In this document: in pieces, positions 15,102 to 24,470 of the stretch
Numbering within the stretch: the first letter of the stretch is position 1
How the letters are laid out: every line of letters starts with the position of its first letter
Source of the DNA: Flavobacterium sp. 140616W15
GTDB lineage: Bacteria; Bacteroidota; Bacteroidia; Flavobacteriales; Flavobacteriaceae
DNA length: 64,000 nucleotides
Direction of reading: 5' to 3'
Assembly: GCF_003668995.1 (NCBI RefSeq)
Contig: NZ_CP033068.1
Span: forward strand, 3,224,001-3,288,000
Translations under genes and position numbers: made by a program
The notes under the pieces: model-generated
Told to the model about the DNA's origin: nothing
The model's input: only the letters and a program-made list of their open reading frames with translations
Databases searched by the model: none

Positions 15102-16241
15102 ATGAAAACATATTCATCGAAAAAAACATTGTTACTACTTTTATTTTTTGTGTTTATCAACCATAGTTTTGGACAAAGTCTTGTATTGTCTAATGATGCC
15201 AAAGTTAGCGTTATAACTTGTGGTACTGGTAATGAATCCTATTCTCTTTTTGGTCATACAGCTATTCGAATCGAAGATTCTATCAATGCTATTGACTTAG
15301 TTTATAATTATGGAACTTTTGATTTCAGAACGCCAAACTTTGTTGCTAAATTCACAAAAGGGGACTTACAATATTATGCTACCGTACATCCATACATCGA
15401 TTTTATAAATGAATACGATAATGACAAACGAAGTGTTTACGAACAAGAATTAAATATTCCGGAAAATCTGAAACAAAAGTTATTCGATAATTTAAATAAA
15501 ACACTCCTATCAGAAGACAGATATTATACTTATAAATTTATTGATAAAAACTGTACTTCGATGGTTGTTGACGTTATCAACAAATCTCTCAACGGAACAG
15601 TAATTACAAAAAAGGGGGATACAGACAAAACCTACCGAACAATTCTTTATCCTTACTTTGACGGACATTTTTATGAAAAATTAGGTATTAGTATCATTTT
15701 TGGAAAGAAAGTAGACGAATTAGGAACAAAAATATTCTTGCCTTTTGAGCTAAAAAACAGTTTAGCTAAAACAACTTTTCAGAATCACCCTTTAGTTAAA
15801 GAAACTAAAACTATTTTATCTTTTGATAAAGTGCCAAGTCACTCTTGGTGGAATAATTGGTACACTTACATTATTGTATTAGCATTTATCATCTTCATAA
15901 ATAAAAGAAGTGTTGATAAATTTTATCTTTTAATAATGGGACTATTGGGTCTATTTTTCGTCTTTGTCAGTTTCTATTCTCTACACAAAGAATTAGAATA
16001 CAATTACAACATCCTATTATTTAGTCCTTTCTTATTAATTCTTTTGGTTCTTAATCTCATGAAAAATAAAAAATGGACGTATCGTTTTTCATTAATACAT
16101 CTAATTTCACTAATTACGTATGCGTTATTTATGATTAACAAAGCGTCATTCCTAATCGTTTTACCTTTGATTATAACTAGTGGAGTTGTCCTTATACGTA
16201 TTGCTATTAAGAATAAGAAACCAATACCTATTATTATATAA
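15102..16241 (+). CDS. DUF4105 / Lnb-type periplasmic domain membrane protein
   Basis: 379-aa protein. A signal peptide ends near HSFGQS; the DUF4105 domain follows (about residues 30-230), with the family's Ser/His segment GNESYSLFGHTAIRIED, the YNYGTFDF motif and a Cys in YKFIDKNCTSMVVD. About four transmembrane helices fill the C-terminal 130 residues. The Lnb N-terminal periplasmic domain belongs to this superfamily; Lnb of Gram-positives is a lipoprotein intramolecular transacylase using Cys/His. A lipid- or lipoprotein-modifying role is therefore an inference. The stop codon abuts the stop of the convergent glycosylphosphotransferase gene with no bases between. Confidence 0.8.
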   Translation: MKTYSSKKTLLLLLFFVFINHSFGQSLVLSNDAKVSVITCGTGNESYSLFGHTAIRIEDSINAIDLVYNYGTFDFRTPNFVAKFTKGDLQYYATVHPYIDFINEYDNDKRSVYEQELNIPENLKQKLFDNLNKTLLSEDRYYTYKFIDKNCTSMVVDVINKSLNGTVITKKGDTDKTYRTILYPYFDGHFYEKLGISIIFGKKVDELGTKIFLPFELKNSLAKTTFQNHPLVKETKTILSFDKVPSHSWWNNWYTYIIVLAFIIFINKRSVDKFYLLIMGLLGLFFVFVSFYSLHKELEYNYNILLFSPFLLILLVLNLMKNKKWTYRFSLIHLISLITYALFMINKASFLIVLPLIITSGVVLIRIAIKNKKPIPIII

Positions 16242-17636
16242 TTATTGTCCTCTATAAAATAAAACTGTAGTGATCGTTTTAAAGGTAATACTCATATCAA
16301 GGAAAATGCTTCTGTGCTTGATGTAATATAAATCGTATTGTAGTTTTATTAAACTTTCCTCTAATGATTCTCCATAGGGATAATTTACCTGTGCCCAACC
16401 TGTTAAACCTGGCTTTATAATATGTCTTGTTTCATAAAATGGCATAACCTGAGCAATCTCTTTTACAAAAAAAGGACGTTCTGGTCGGGGGCCTATAACT
16501 GCCATATCTCCTTTTATGACGTTAATAAACTGAGGTAATTCATCAATTCTCGATCTACGCATCATTTTACCAAAAGGAGTTATTCGGACATCATTTGTTC
16601 TAGCAAAAGCAACTCCTTTAGATTCGGAATTCTTTACCATTGTTCGGAACTTGTATATTTTGAAAACTGCCCCGTCTTTCCCTATTCTTTCTTGGGTATA
16701 AAAAAGTTCTCCCCTGTTTCCTATACAATTTCCAATAAAGATAAATGGTATTAAAATCAATCCCGTTAAGAGTCCAAACAAAGAAAAAACAAATTCAAAA
16801 AGACGTACAGCCACTAAATACAACTTGTTACTGTTGCTACGACTAAATGGAAAAAAGCGATAAAAGTCTCTCGCTATATATTGCAAAGCAATTCGTTGTG
16901 TCTTACTTTCGTATACTTGAGTATATTCTCTTATTATTTTACCCGACTCAAGTAAATGTAATAATTGCTTATATAAACCAGCAGTAATTCCGTCTGCCTT
17001 TTGTGATGCAATAACAATTTCTGAAACTCCATTTTCAAGAACAAATTCTTTTAACTCTTTCTTTTTAATTTCTTTTATATACCGATACACTATTGGATTC
17101 TTACTTGGAGTATCTAAGTTTACAAAGGCAATTATTTTATAATTAGGATCAACATTCTCTAATCCCAGAACTAATTCTTCTAATTGGTCTTGCTCACAAA
17201 TTAAAACTACATTTTGAAAAAAACGATGTGAGGCAAGAAAGTAAACATAAAAAAAACGCCAAAAAAGGAGAACAAACAGTATCGTAAAATAGAATATAAT
17301 TATCGAAACTCTTTGTTTTGGTAATTCTGGTGATAAAACTGGGGTTAGCAAATAAACCAAAACTGTAGTGGAAACAGTAATAACAGTACTTCTAAGTATT
17401 AGAAACTGATTACTTGCTACTTGCAAATTATACATTTCGAAAATTAGCCCAAAAGTATTGAGATATATTACCAATACAATTGCTCCAAGATAGTTAGTAC
17501 TTAAAACATTAAAATAATGGTAATCAAAAACATGACCTAGAAAATACAATGCTACTAAGACAAAAAAAGAATCAAAAAATCGAAGAAGGACTTTTCGTTC
17601 TGATATATCAAAATGGATTTTATTTTTTTGAGGCAT
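16242..17636 (-). CDS. Polyprenyl glycosylphosphotransferase (initiating sugar-phosphate transferase)
   Basis: 464-aa inner-membrane enzyme that loads the first sugar-1-phosphate onto undecaprenyl phosphate. Four N-terminal transmembrane segments and a CoA-binding-like middle domain (about residues 140-240) precede a re-entrant membrane helix and the bacterial sugar-transferase domain. That domain has YTQERIGKDGAVFKIYKFRTM, the catalytic Asp-Glu pair in RRSRIDELPQFINV, GDMAVIGPRPERPFF and KPGLTGWAQVNYPYG. It is the WcaJ/PglC-type fold; the sugar cannot be read from sequence. It is the last gene of the polysaccharide locus, separated from the Wzy/ligase gene by 118 bp holding a 16-bp palindrome, so it may have its own promoter. 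Confidence 0.9.
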   Translation of the reverse strand: MPQKNKIHFDISERKVLLRFFDSFFVLVALYFLGHVFDYHYFNVLSTNYLGAIVLVIYLNTFGLIFEMYNLQVASNQFLILRSTVITVSTTVLVYLLTPVLSPELPKQRVSIIIFYFTILFVLLFWRFFYVYFLASHRFFQNVVLICEQDQLEELVLGLENVDPNYKIIAFVNLDTPSKNPIVYRYIKEIKKKELKEFVLENGVSEIVIASQKADGITAGLYKQLLHLLESGKIIREYTQVYESKTQRIALQYIARDFYRFFPFSRSNSNKLYLVAVRLFEFVFSLFGLLTGLILIPFIFIGNCIGNRGELFYTQERIGKDGAVFKIYKFRTMVKNSESKGVAFARTNDVRITPFGKMMRRSRIDELPQFINVIKGDMAVIGPRPERPFFVKEIAQVMPFYETRHIIKPGLTGWAQVNYPYGESLEESLIKLQYDLYYIKHRSIFLDMSITFKTITTVLFYRGQ

Positions 17637-17655
17637 TAAAATTATATCAATTATG

Positions 17656-17690
17656 TTGTATGATTAAATTTACTAAATTAAATCATACAA
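17656..17690. promoter_or_regulatory. Operator-like palindrome upstream of the glycosylphosphotransferase gene
   Basis: Arms of 16 bp with a single mismatch (TTGTATGATTAAATTT, 17656-17671, and its complement at 17675-17690) flank a 3-bp centre, 20 bp before the start codon at 17636. No T-run follows on either strand, so it does not look like a terminator. On the minus strand its first TTG and a TAAATTTA word 15 bp later resemble a degenerate -33/-7 promoter, so it could be a promoter with an overlapping binding site. Confidence 0.4.
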
Positions 17691-17754
17691 GAGAAAATAA
17701 TCTAAAATTAATCGCTCAGAATGCTTACTATAAATACTAGTCCTTTTTGTGTAA

Positions 17755-19081
17755 TTACCTACTTTTATTCTTAATTACGTTAACAAGAGTTAATGCATAA
17801 ACAAATGCAGGCGCTGCGGTTCGCATAGCAGCATGATTAATTGTTAAAAGCCAAAAGGCATAAAATGACAAAAAGTATAGGTTACTTGTGTGGGTATAAT
17901 ACAATACAAAAGGCATTATGATAAGTATCAGTAATCCAGTTATTCCAAATACTCCATGCTCACTTAACAGACGCGTTATTTCATTATGTGATGCAACATC
18001 TACTCCAAAAGCCTCTTTCCTATATTCTTTACCAAGTCCAGCTCCAACTCCCATTATCGGGTTGTCAAAAAAGGTTTTAATATCTACAGCAATAATTGCT
18101 TCCCTACCTCCTAATCTATCTTTTTTGACTCTTCCTGCTGCGTCCTGATTAGCATAACGCTTCTCTATCAATCCAGAAGTCTGCATAGAAGTATAACTCC
18201 AAATTCCTACTCCCATTATAGCAGTAACGATAAATACTAAAGCCAGTTTATAATTTACTTTTGTACTCGAATAATAATACAGTAACAATAATAATATAAC
18301 AATCATAACTACCCCAGTAATTACACCTCCTCTAGAAAAAGTAACAATTGCTCTATAACTAATAACTAAAAGTAATATCCCGTTGAGGATTTGCATCTTT
18401 TTTGATTTGGAAAGAGAATCAATTGAGTAAAAAACACAAACATTCCTAATCCTAAAATAGTAGAAACCTGGTTAGGTCCAAATCCTCCTGAAGTTTCAAA
18501 ATTAGACTGAGTTCCTGTAACAACACTCTGTACACTAGGATTATATAAGAACAAATAAGTAGTAATTGATATGATCGGCAATCCCATTGCAATAATTATC
18601 TTCTGTAATTCTTGAAAAGTTATCTTTCTATTAAAAGTATATATCGCACAAAAGGCCAAACAAAAAGGACCCGATAAATTAAAAACTAAAACTTTTTTTA
18701 TATCTACAGATAAAATATCTGCAGTGGCCGTTAATAAAATACCTGGAATTAATAACACCAAGAAAAACCAATATAGAAATGAGTTAATCGTAAAGCTACT
18801 ATAGGCCATGCCTAATATCATAAAAAAAAGCACACTTAACTTAATATACTCATTATTAAAATTCCCTCCAGTCATTCTTAAAAAAACCTCAACTCCAACT
18901 AAGTAAGCGACTACTAAAAGCACTTCATTATTTTTGTTCTTTGTTTTAACAACGAAGAACATACCAATGATTGGTATTAAAAGTGCGTAAATTTTAGAAG
19001 AAAAAGGCACTACAAAAACCACCAAAGCAATCAATGTGTGGATAAAAACTAATCTGTAATACGAAAAAAATATTTTTTCAT
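17755..19081 (-). pseudogene. Wzy / O-antigen ligase (WaaL) family membrane protein, frameshifted
   Basis: Polytopic protein of about 440 aa in at least two frames. The upstream frame ends in FGPNQVSTILGLGMFVFFTQ and then FPNQKR at 18,400. Adding one base to the six-base tract at 18398-18403 continues it as KKMQILNGILLLVISYRAI. The C-terminal part has the Wzy_C-like loop FSRGG and GVGAGLGKEYR with SHNEITRLLSEHG. A further one-base shortfall at 19064-19070 (T7 in the coding strand) probably separates an ATG at 19081 (MKKYFFSYYRLVF) from the main frame; without it the gene would start at TTG 19034. The ATG start is 2 bp after the preceding stop, as usual in this operon. Family members join O-antigen to lipid A or polymerise repeat units. 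Confidence 0.8.
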
Positions 19082-19083
19082 AA

Positions 19084-20157
19084 TTATAATCTGTTATAAG
19101 CTAAAATTAATTTCTGAATTACAACATCCTCTACATAATTTTCTAATACAGTTTTTTTTAAATTCAATCCTAGTTCATTTCTTAGTTCCTCATCTAAAAT
19201 TAACTTAATTATCTGATTTTCTAATTCCAATATTTGTAAAGGATTAAATAATAAACCTGAATTATTGTTATTGATTATTGAAGAACAATACCCTGTATTT
19301 GTTGAAACTACTGGCAATGAAGCAAGTCCATATTCTAATAAAGTCAACGGAAAACCTTCATGTGTAGAAGTTAAAACTCCTATTGTTGCTTGAGATAAAA
19401 TAGAAGTAATATCACTCCTTGAATTATACAAATGGATATCATTTTCTAGAGCATGTTTTTTTATAAATATTTTTATTGATTTCGAATAATCATCTAAATA
19501 GTCTTTACCTATTAAATGCAAACTCCATCCTAAATGATTTAATTTCAAATTCTCAAAAGCCTTTAGCATTATACTATGATTTTTGGGCTCCTTTAAATTT
19601 GCTAAAAATAGTATCCGTTTACCAGCAACGCCTTTTAAAGATGGATCTTTTTCAACTTTATTTATAATTTTTATAAAATTAGGAATAAAATACACTTTTG
19701 AACACAGCATATTTTTTTTATTCCATTGTTCCAATAACGGATTAACCACAAAAACAGATGAAAAAAAAGGAGACAACAGAATTAAATATCTGTTTTTAAT
19801 TTGAGTTTCATCTATGCGTTTACCATAATGATCGTGCCAAGTAATTTTAATTTTTGGCAATGTCAGTTTTAGCAAAACTGCAATAAAAAAAGAGGAGCTA
19901 TGAGCATGAATAATAGTAACTTTATTCTTTATTATGAACTTTCTAAGCCTTAAAATTGCTTTAAAATCTATTACTAGTTTTCTATTTAAAAACAAATAAG
20001 AAACATCTGAATCAATTTGTGTCTTAAGACTACCTTCTTTACGCGTAGCTACTAATCCTGAAAATTCAATCGTTTTGCCAAGGGCGTTAGCAAAATTTAC
20101 TGCCATCCGTTCGGCCCCACCAGCCTCTAATGAATCTATGATTTGCAAAACCCTCAT
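19084..20157 (-). CDS. Glycosyltransferase family 4 protein
   Basis: 357-aa cytoplasmic GT-B enzyme. The N-terminal acceptor domain begins MRVLQIIDSLEAGGAERMAVNFA, and the donor-binding C-terminal domain carries STHEGFPLTLLEYGLASLPVVST with the E-x7-E type pair (about residues 262-285). Retaining GT4 enzymes use nucleotide-activated sugars; donor and acceptor are unknown. The gene overlaps the upstream (frameshifted) glycosyltransferase by 4 bp (ATGA), showing translational coupling, and is followed 2 bp later by the proposed ATG of the Wzy/ligase gene. Confidence 0.88.
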   Translation of the reverse strand: MRVLQIIDSLEAGGAERMAVNFANALGKTIEFSGLVATRKEGSLKTQIDSDVSYLFLNRKLVIDFKAILRLRKFIIKNKVTIIHAHSSSFFIAVLLKLTLPKIKITWHDHYGKRIDETQIKNRYLILLSPFFSSVFVVNPLLEQWNKKNMLCSKVYFIPNFIKIINKVEKDPSLKGVAGKRILFLANLKEPKNHSIMLKAFENLKLNHLGWSLHLIGKDYLDDYSKSIKIFIKKHALENDIHLYNSRSDITSILSQATIGVLTSTHEGFPLTLLEYGLASLPVVSTNTGYCSSIINNNNSGLLFNPLQILELENQIIKLILDEELRNELGLNLKKTVLENYVEDVVIQKLILAYNRL

Positions 20158-21271
20158 GATTGCAGTATTTTTTTTATTTCAGTTTCAAAGATATCTTTTG
20201 TGAATTGTTGCGACCATTCTGATGCTTTTATACTTTTATCCACATAACATTTCCTGTCTTCTATAATTGCTTCTAACTGAATTGTATCATTAGACAAATT
20301 CATCTCTAATAAAACTCCTCTATCGCCATGATTTAACATAAATGGCACACATGAAACAGCTGTCACTACGGGAACACATCCCCAAAACATTCCCTCTGCA
20401 ATCGCTTTTGGCCATCCTTCACTTTTAGATGGGAGCAATACGAAATGACTTTTTTGATATGCCTTTTTAATTGTCTCTTGGTTTTGATTTCCTTTTAAAA
20501 AGATGTTTTTTTCTAATTGATTATTTTGAATGTATTCTTCTAAAACAGTTCTTTCAATTCCCTCACCATATAAATTTAAATTTACATTTTTTCCTTTTCT
20601 AATAAGTTGTTCAACTAGTTGTATTGCATAGAGCGGATTTTTACCCCTAACTAAATTTCCAACAAAAACAAATTCTATAGTTTTATTAAAATCTGTTTTT
20701 TGAATAACTTCTTTATCTTTTTCAGAATAGGTAGCCGTAAAAAAAGGTTTACAGTTTTTAGATTGCCTTGGCCATTCTCCATAAACCAAAACCTGTATAT
20801 TTTTAGTTAAGAAAGTATTACTTAAAATATATTTCTGCAATTTATAAGACCATGGTTGCTTACTCTTAGGGTCCCAATTTCCTGCGTATTTAGCAGTCTT
20901 TTTTTGTTGGGAAAAAGAATTTGGACAAAACATCCCAATAAACCAATATTTCCTGGGCAACGTAAATGAATATGATCTGCATTTTTCATTGCCTGATAAA
21001 TAATTTTCATGTTTACAAAAACACTATAGAATGAATTCAATACCGCGGCAACTGATTTAATATTAAATTTTATTAATTGAATTGGCGGAAGCATATTGAA
21101 TGGAATTTCTGAAATTAATAAACCTTCATCTGTTTCCCAAATAGGAGCACAAAATTGTACTTCATCTACATAATGACTCCAAATCTTAATTTCGTTTATA
21201 TAAGGACTATAGGCATACCATTTATCATGAGAAGCTATTAAGGGAGCAGAAGATATGATAAGTAATTTCAT
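20154..21271 (-). pseudogene. Glycosyltransferase family 4 protein, frameshifted
   Basis: One GT-B enzyme of about 372 aa split in two frames. The first frame (from 21271) runs through HIHLRCPGNIGLLGCFVQIL and FPNKK, then goes astray. One extra base in the seven-base tract at 20899-20905 continues it as KTAKYAGNWDPKSKQPWSY in the frame ending at 20154. The donor domain has VFVGNLVRGKNP, LYGEGIER and LPSKSEGWPKAIAEGMFWGCVPV. The start at 21271 overlaps the stop of the acetyltransferase gene by one base. The frames join without loss of any expected residue, which favours a single-base miscall over decay. Confidence 0.83.
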
Positions 21272-21825
21272 TAAATATAGCCCTCCGAACCTTTATCTGA
21301 AATTCTAATAGCTGGTACTCCTAATACAACTCCATTATCTAGGACATTTGAATTCACAAATGTATTTGCTCCAATTAGAACATTATTACCTACAGTAATT
21401 TGTCCGACAACAGTCGCATTTGCTCCAATATAAACATTATCACCAATGCTCGGTACTCCTCGTTGCATTGCAAGTCCTGAAACCCCTATTGTAACCCCTT
21501 GAGAAAGATTACAATTATTGCCCATTACAGTTTTACTGTTCAATATTATACCTCCAAAATGACCTATGTAAAAAGATCCTCCAATTTTAATTGATGCTGG
21601 TAAAGAAATACCAGTTAAGATTTCAATTGTTTTTTGCCATAATAAACAACCAAATAATAGAACCTGTCTTATTCCAATTATCTTTACATTTCTATAAATA
21701 AAACTTGCAATACGATATTGAAATATTGCCCAAAAACCTTGGGTAAGAAATAAGATGACAAAAAAATTGCCTCCATATTTTTTATACTTTTTATAATCTG
21801 ATTCTATCAATTGAAATAAATTCAT
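21271..21825 (-). CDS. Serine acetyltransferase-like hexapeptide O-acetyltransferase
   Basis: 184-aa protein with a helical N-terminus (about 85 residues) and a left-handed beta-helix of hexapeptide repeats (SFYIGHFGGIILNSKTVMG, GDNVYIGANATVVGQ, VGNNVLIGANTFV). The overall build is CysE-like, but the genes around it are all for glycan assembly, so it more likely acetylates a sugar residue, as WcaB/WcaF-type enzymes do. Acetyl-CoA is the expected donor. It sits 43 bp after a GT4 gene and is coupled to the next glycosyltransferase. Confidence 0.8.
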   Translation of the reverse strand: MNLFQLIESDYKKYKKYGGNFFVILFLTQGFWAIFQYRIASFIYRNVKIIGIRQVLLFGCLLWQKTIEILTGISLPASIKIGGSFYIGHFGGIILNSKTVMGNNCNLSQGVTIGVSGLAMQRGVPSIGDNVYIGANATVVGQITVGNNVLIGANTFVNSNVLDNGVVLGVPAIRISDKGSEGYI

Positions 21826-21868
21826 ATAACTTTTGTCTTTACTAATTTAATTCACTAATCAAAAAATA

Positions 21869-23017
21869 TTACTCGTTAATCACTGATTGATAAAAACAAA
21901 TATTCTGAGAAACAACAGGACTTAGTCCATATTTCTTAAGTACAAACTCTCTTGCCTTTTCCCCTATTTCTTTTGCTTTGTTCTGGTTTGAAAAAACCCA
22001 AATGATTTTCTCGGCTATATCTTCAGGATCATATGGATCGCATAACAATCCTGTTTTATAATCTTCTATTGTTTCTGGTCCAGGTCCTAATTTTGTAAAT
22101 ATAACTGGTCTTTCCATTGCCATGGCTTCTGGTGCTACTAAGCCTTGAGTTTCTATATGGGATGGAAAAACACATATGGAAGCTTTTTCATAAATTTCAG
22201 GTAACTGTGTCTGCGAAACAGCTCCATAAAAATGAATATCTTTTGAAATCTCACCTAATTTAGGCAATTCTTTTTCTTTAAGTAACTGAATATAAGAACT
22301 TCCATCTAAAAAAAACCAATCTCTACCGTATATTTCTAATATTGCTTCAGGATATATGTCTTTTACGAATGGGAAAGCCTGAATTAATTGACGTATTCCT
22401 TTTTTTTCGCAAACGGTACCAACAAAAACAATTTTAGCTTTAGCTAAATACTTTTCAGTGGGTTTAAAAAGTTTACTATTTATCGGATTATTGATATAGC
22501 CTAGTGGTTTATCATAATAGCTTAAATACTTCTCGGTATGATTTTTTACATATCGAGAAACTGCTATAAATCCATCACTGTTTTTGAAAGATTTTTTTTC
22601 TTGAAATCCTTTCCATTTACTAATTCCTCTGTTTTCGCCTTCTGCAAAAAAGTGATGTCCTCCGTGCAGTCTGATGATATATTTAATATTTTTTATTTTT
22701 GATATAAAAGCCAGACCTAATTCAGAAGTTTCAATAATATTAATGGGATGCTCTCTATGAATTTCTTTAATTTTATTATTAATTGCTTTAAAATTAAAAT
22801 GCCAGGAAATCATTTTTATAGTACTCCTTTTAAGGCGATGAATATGAACTCCATATACAATTTCGGTTTCATTATTCGAAGTATAATTCAATCCTATTAC
22901 CGAAACTCTGATTCCCTTGTCAATTAATGCTACAGCCAATGTTTTTGTAAAGCTTCCTATTCCCCCATGCGGGAAGCCTTCTTTTGGATATTCATTTGTT
23001 AGGAAACAGATGTGCAT
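21869..23017 (-). CDS. Glycosyltransferase family 4 protein
   Basis: 382-aa GT-B enzyme beginning MHICFLTNEYPKEGFPHGGIG, with the glycine-rich acceptor loop. The donor domain has KIVFVGTVCEKKGIRQLIQAF, LEIYGRDWFF and the Glu-pair segment FPSHIETQGLVAPEAMAM (about residues 284-301). Cytoplasmic, peripheral to the inner membrane by family analogy. The start codon is one base from the upstream gene's stop. Donor and linkage unknown. Confidence 0.88.
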   Translation of the reverse strand: MHICFLTNEYPKEGFPHGGIGSFTKTLAVALIDKGIRVSVIGLNYTSNNETEIVYGVHIHRLKRSTIKMISWHFNFKAINNKIKEIHREHPINIIETSELGLAFISKIKNIKYIIRLHGGHHFFAEGENRGISKWKGFQEKKSFKNSDGFIAVSRYVKNHTEKYLSYYDKPLGYINNPINSKLFKPTEKYLAKAKIVFVGTVCEKKGIRQLIQAFPFVKDIYPEAILEIYGRDWFFLDGSSYIQLLKEKELPKLGEISKDIHFYGAVSQTQLPEIYEKASICVFPSHIETQGLVAPEAMAMERPVIFTKLGPGPETIEDYKTGLLCDPYDPEDIAEKIIWVFSNQNKAKEIGEKAREFVLKKYGLSPVVSQNICFYQSVINE

Positions 23018-23018
23018 T

Positions 23019-24398
23019 TTAGTCTGTATTAATAATTTCTTTTATTTTAACCGAAGAATTTTTATAATCTTCTAGAACAATAGCTCTCCATATAACCATA
23101 ACTGGGCTACAGTTCGTATCTAAAGTTAATTTTTCTACAATTTCATCTTTACTATCGAGCCAAATCACTGCATTTTTACTCGGCATGCTTCTAAAATGTT
23201 GAAATTGATAAATTGTTTTAATTGACCAATCTTTTACTTTTTTATTTTGTTGCACATAATTAATAAACACACACGGTTTATTAAACATTGAAAAATCAAA
23301 AGCCATTGTAGATCCTACATTTACAACTATATCAGAATAAAAAGCAGTACTGACAAGTAGTTTCACATCTTCGGCAGAAGGATAAATAGCATTCCATTCT
23401 TTTGATGAATTAAAGTGCCACAAAGGGGTTGCTTCTTTGATAAAGTTACTATAATTTTTTACTACCGAGTCAAATCTTCCTGAAAAATCTACAGGACATC
23501 TTCTTAACAGAATTTGATATTTATTCTGCAAGTTGGCTTTCGTTAATTCTGTAGCGATGTCTGTTAAATAACTCGGATCATCAGGAGACGTTTTAGTATC
23601 ATCACCCGAGAAACAAATGATTCTTTTATTTGGGTCTAAATTATATCTTCTATAAAAAACTTCTTTATCAATTATATTTTCATCATTTTCATAGAACTCA
23701 AATTGAGGGGTTCCAGTAATATGAATATTACTCAAAGGAATTTCAGGATAATACAACCTCAATTCTTTTTTCATATAATCTGACCATACTAAATAAGTAT
23801 CTGCTCTTAAGGCCATACGCGCTTTCGGTAAATTATCCCATGAATAAATTACTGTTGTCGTTTTGATTCCAAGATCTGAAGCAACTGCAAAAATTGTAGC
23901 CGCTTTTAGAGCTCGTTGGTGTGAACAAAAAATAGTCTTTGGTTTATTTTTTATTAAGATCTCTTTTACCTCATCATAGAAACTATTTTGACGAATAGCC
24001 TTTTGATATTTCTCTTCTAATTTTAAAATGCTAGAATACATCTTAAAAAAAGGAGCTAGTCTCTCAATTATCTTGTAAAATATTTTTTTGGAAATACTTC
24101 TTTGGCTCCAGTTCCAATTAGTTAATAAGGATTCATTGTTAACTAATTGGGTATTATAACGTAATCTCGAAAGACAAATTAATTCTCTTAAAAACTTCTC
24201 TTTGGCAGACTCTCTATAAGTAGGAATTGTGATTTCGTATTCAATTACTGCATTGCTTTGTATTGCATTTACAGTTTCGGAGTCGAAGTTATGAAACAAC
24301 ACTAAATCCTTGTCAGTATCCTTAAATACATTAGAATAAAGGTAATTCTTAATTCCGACCCCATCTGGGAAGAGTAAAAAAATCTTGTCTTTTTTCAT
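23019..24398 (-). CDS. GT-B fold glycosyltransferase-like protein, CDP-glycerol/surface-glycan type
   Basis: 459-aa protein without signal peptide. The middle has an FCSHQR...GIKTTTVIYSWDNLPKAR region, and the C-terminal part contains SDIVVNVGSTMAFDFSMFNKP (about residues 367-387). This last motif resembles the nucleotide-binding end of CDP-glycerol glycerophosphotransferases and related polymer transferases (D-x-x-S-S-x-x-x-D pattern). I do not recognise an exact family. It lies between a GT4 gene and the MBOAT/SGNH pair, shortly after neuABC, and is one of few unassigned transferases that could use CMP-sialic acid; that is a guess from context. Confidence 0.6.
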   Translation of the reverse strand: MKKDKIFLLFPDGVGIKNYLYSNVFKDTDKDLVLFHNFDSETVNAIQSNAVIEYEITIPTYRESAKEKFLRELICLSRLRYNTQLVNNESLLTNWNWSQRSISKKIFYKIIERLAPFFKMYSSILKLEEKYQKAIRQNSFYDEVKEILIKNKPKTIFCSHQRALKAATIFAVASDLGIKTTTVIYSWDNLPKARMALRADTYLVWSDYMKKELRLYYPEIPLSNIHITGTPQFEFYENDENIIDKEVFYRRYNLDPNKRIICFSGDDTKTSPDDPSYLTDIATELTKANLQNKYQILLRRCPVDFSGRFDSVVKNYSNFIKEATPLWHFNSSKEWNAIYPSAEDVKLLVSTAFYSDIVVNVGSTMAFDFSMFNKPCVFINYVQQNKKVKDWSIKTIYQFQHFRSMPSKNAVIWLDSKDEIVEKLTLDTNCSPVMVIWRAIVLEDYKNSSVKIKEIINTD

Positions 24399-24470
24399 TC
24401 AAAAAATCAATAAATACTATTAATTTAATAAACCTACATACCAAGTATTCCTCTTTAAAACTATATCTCG

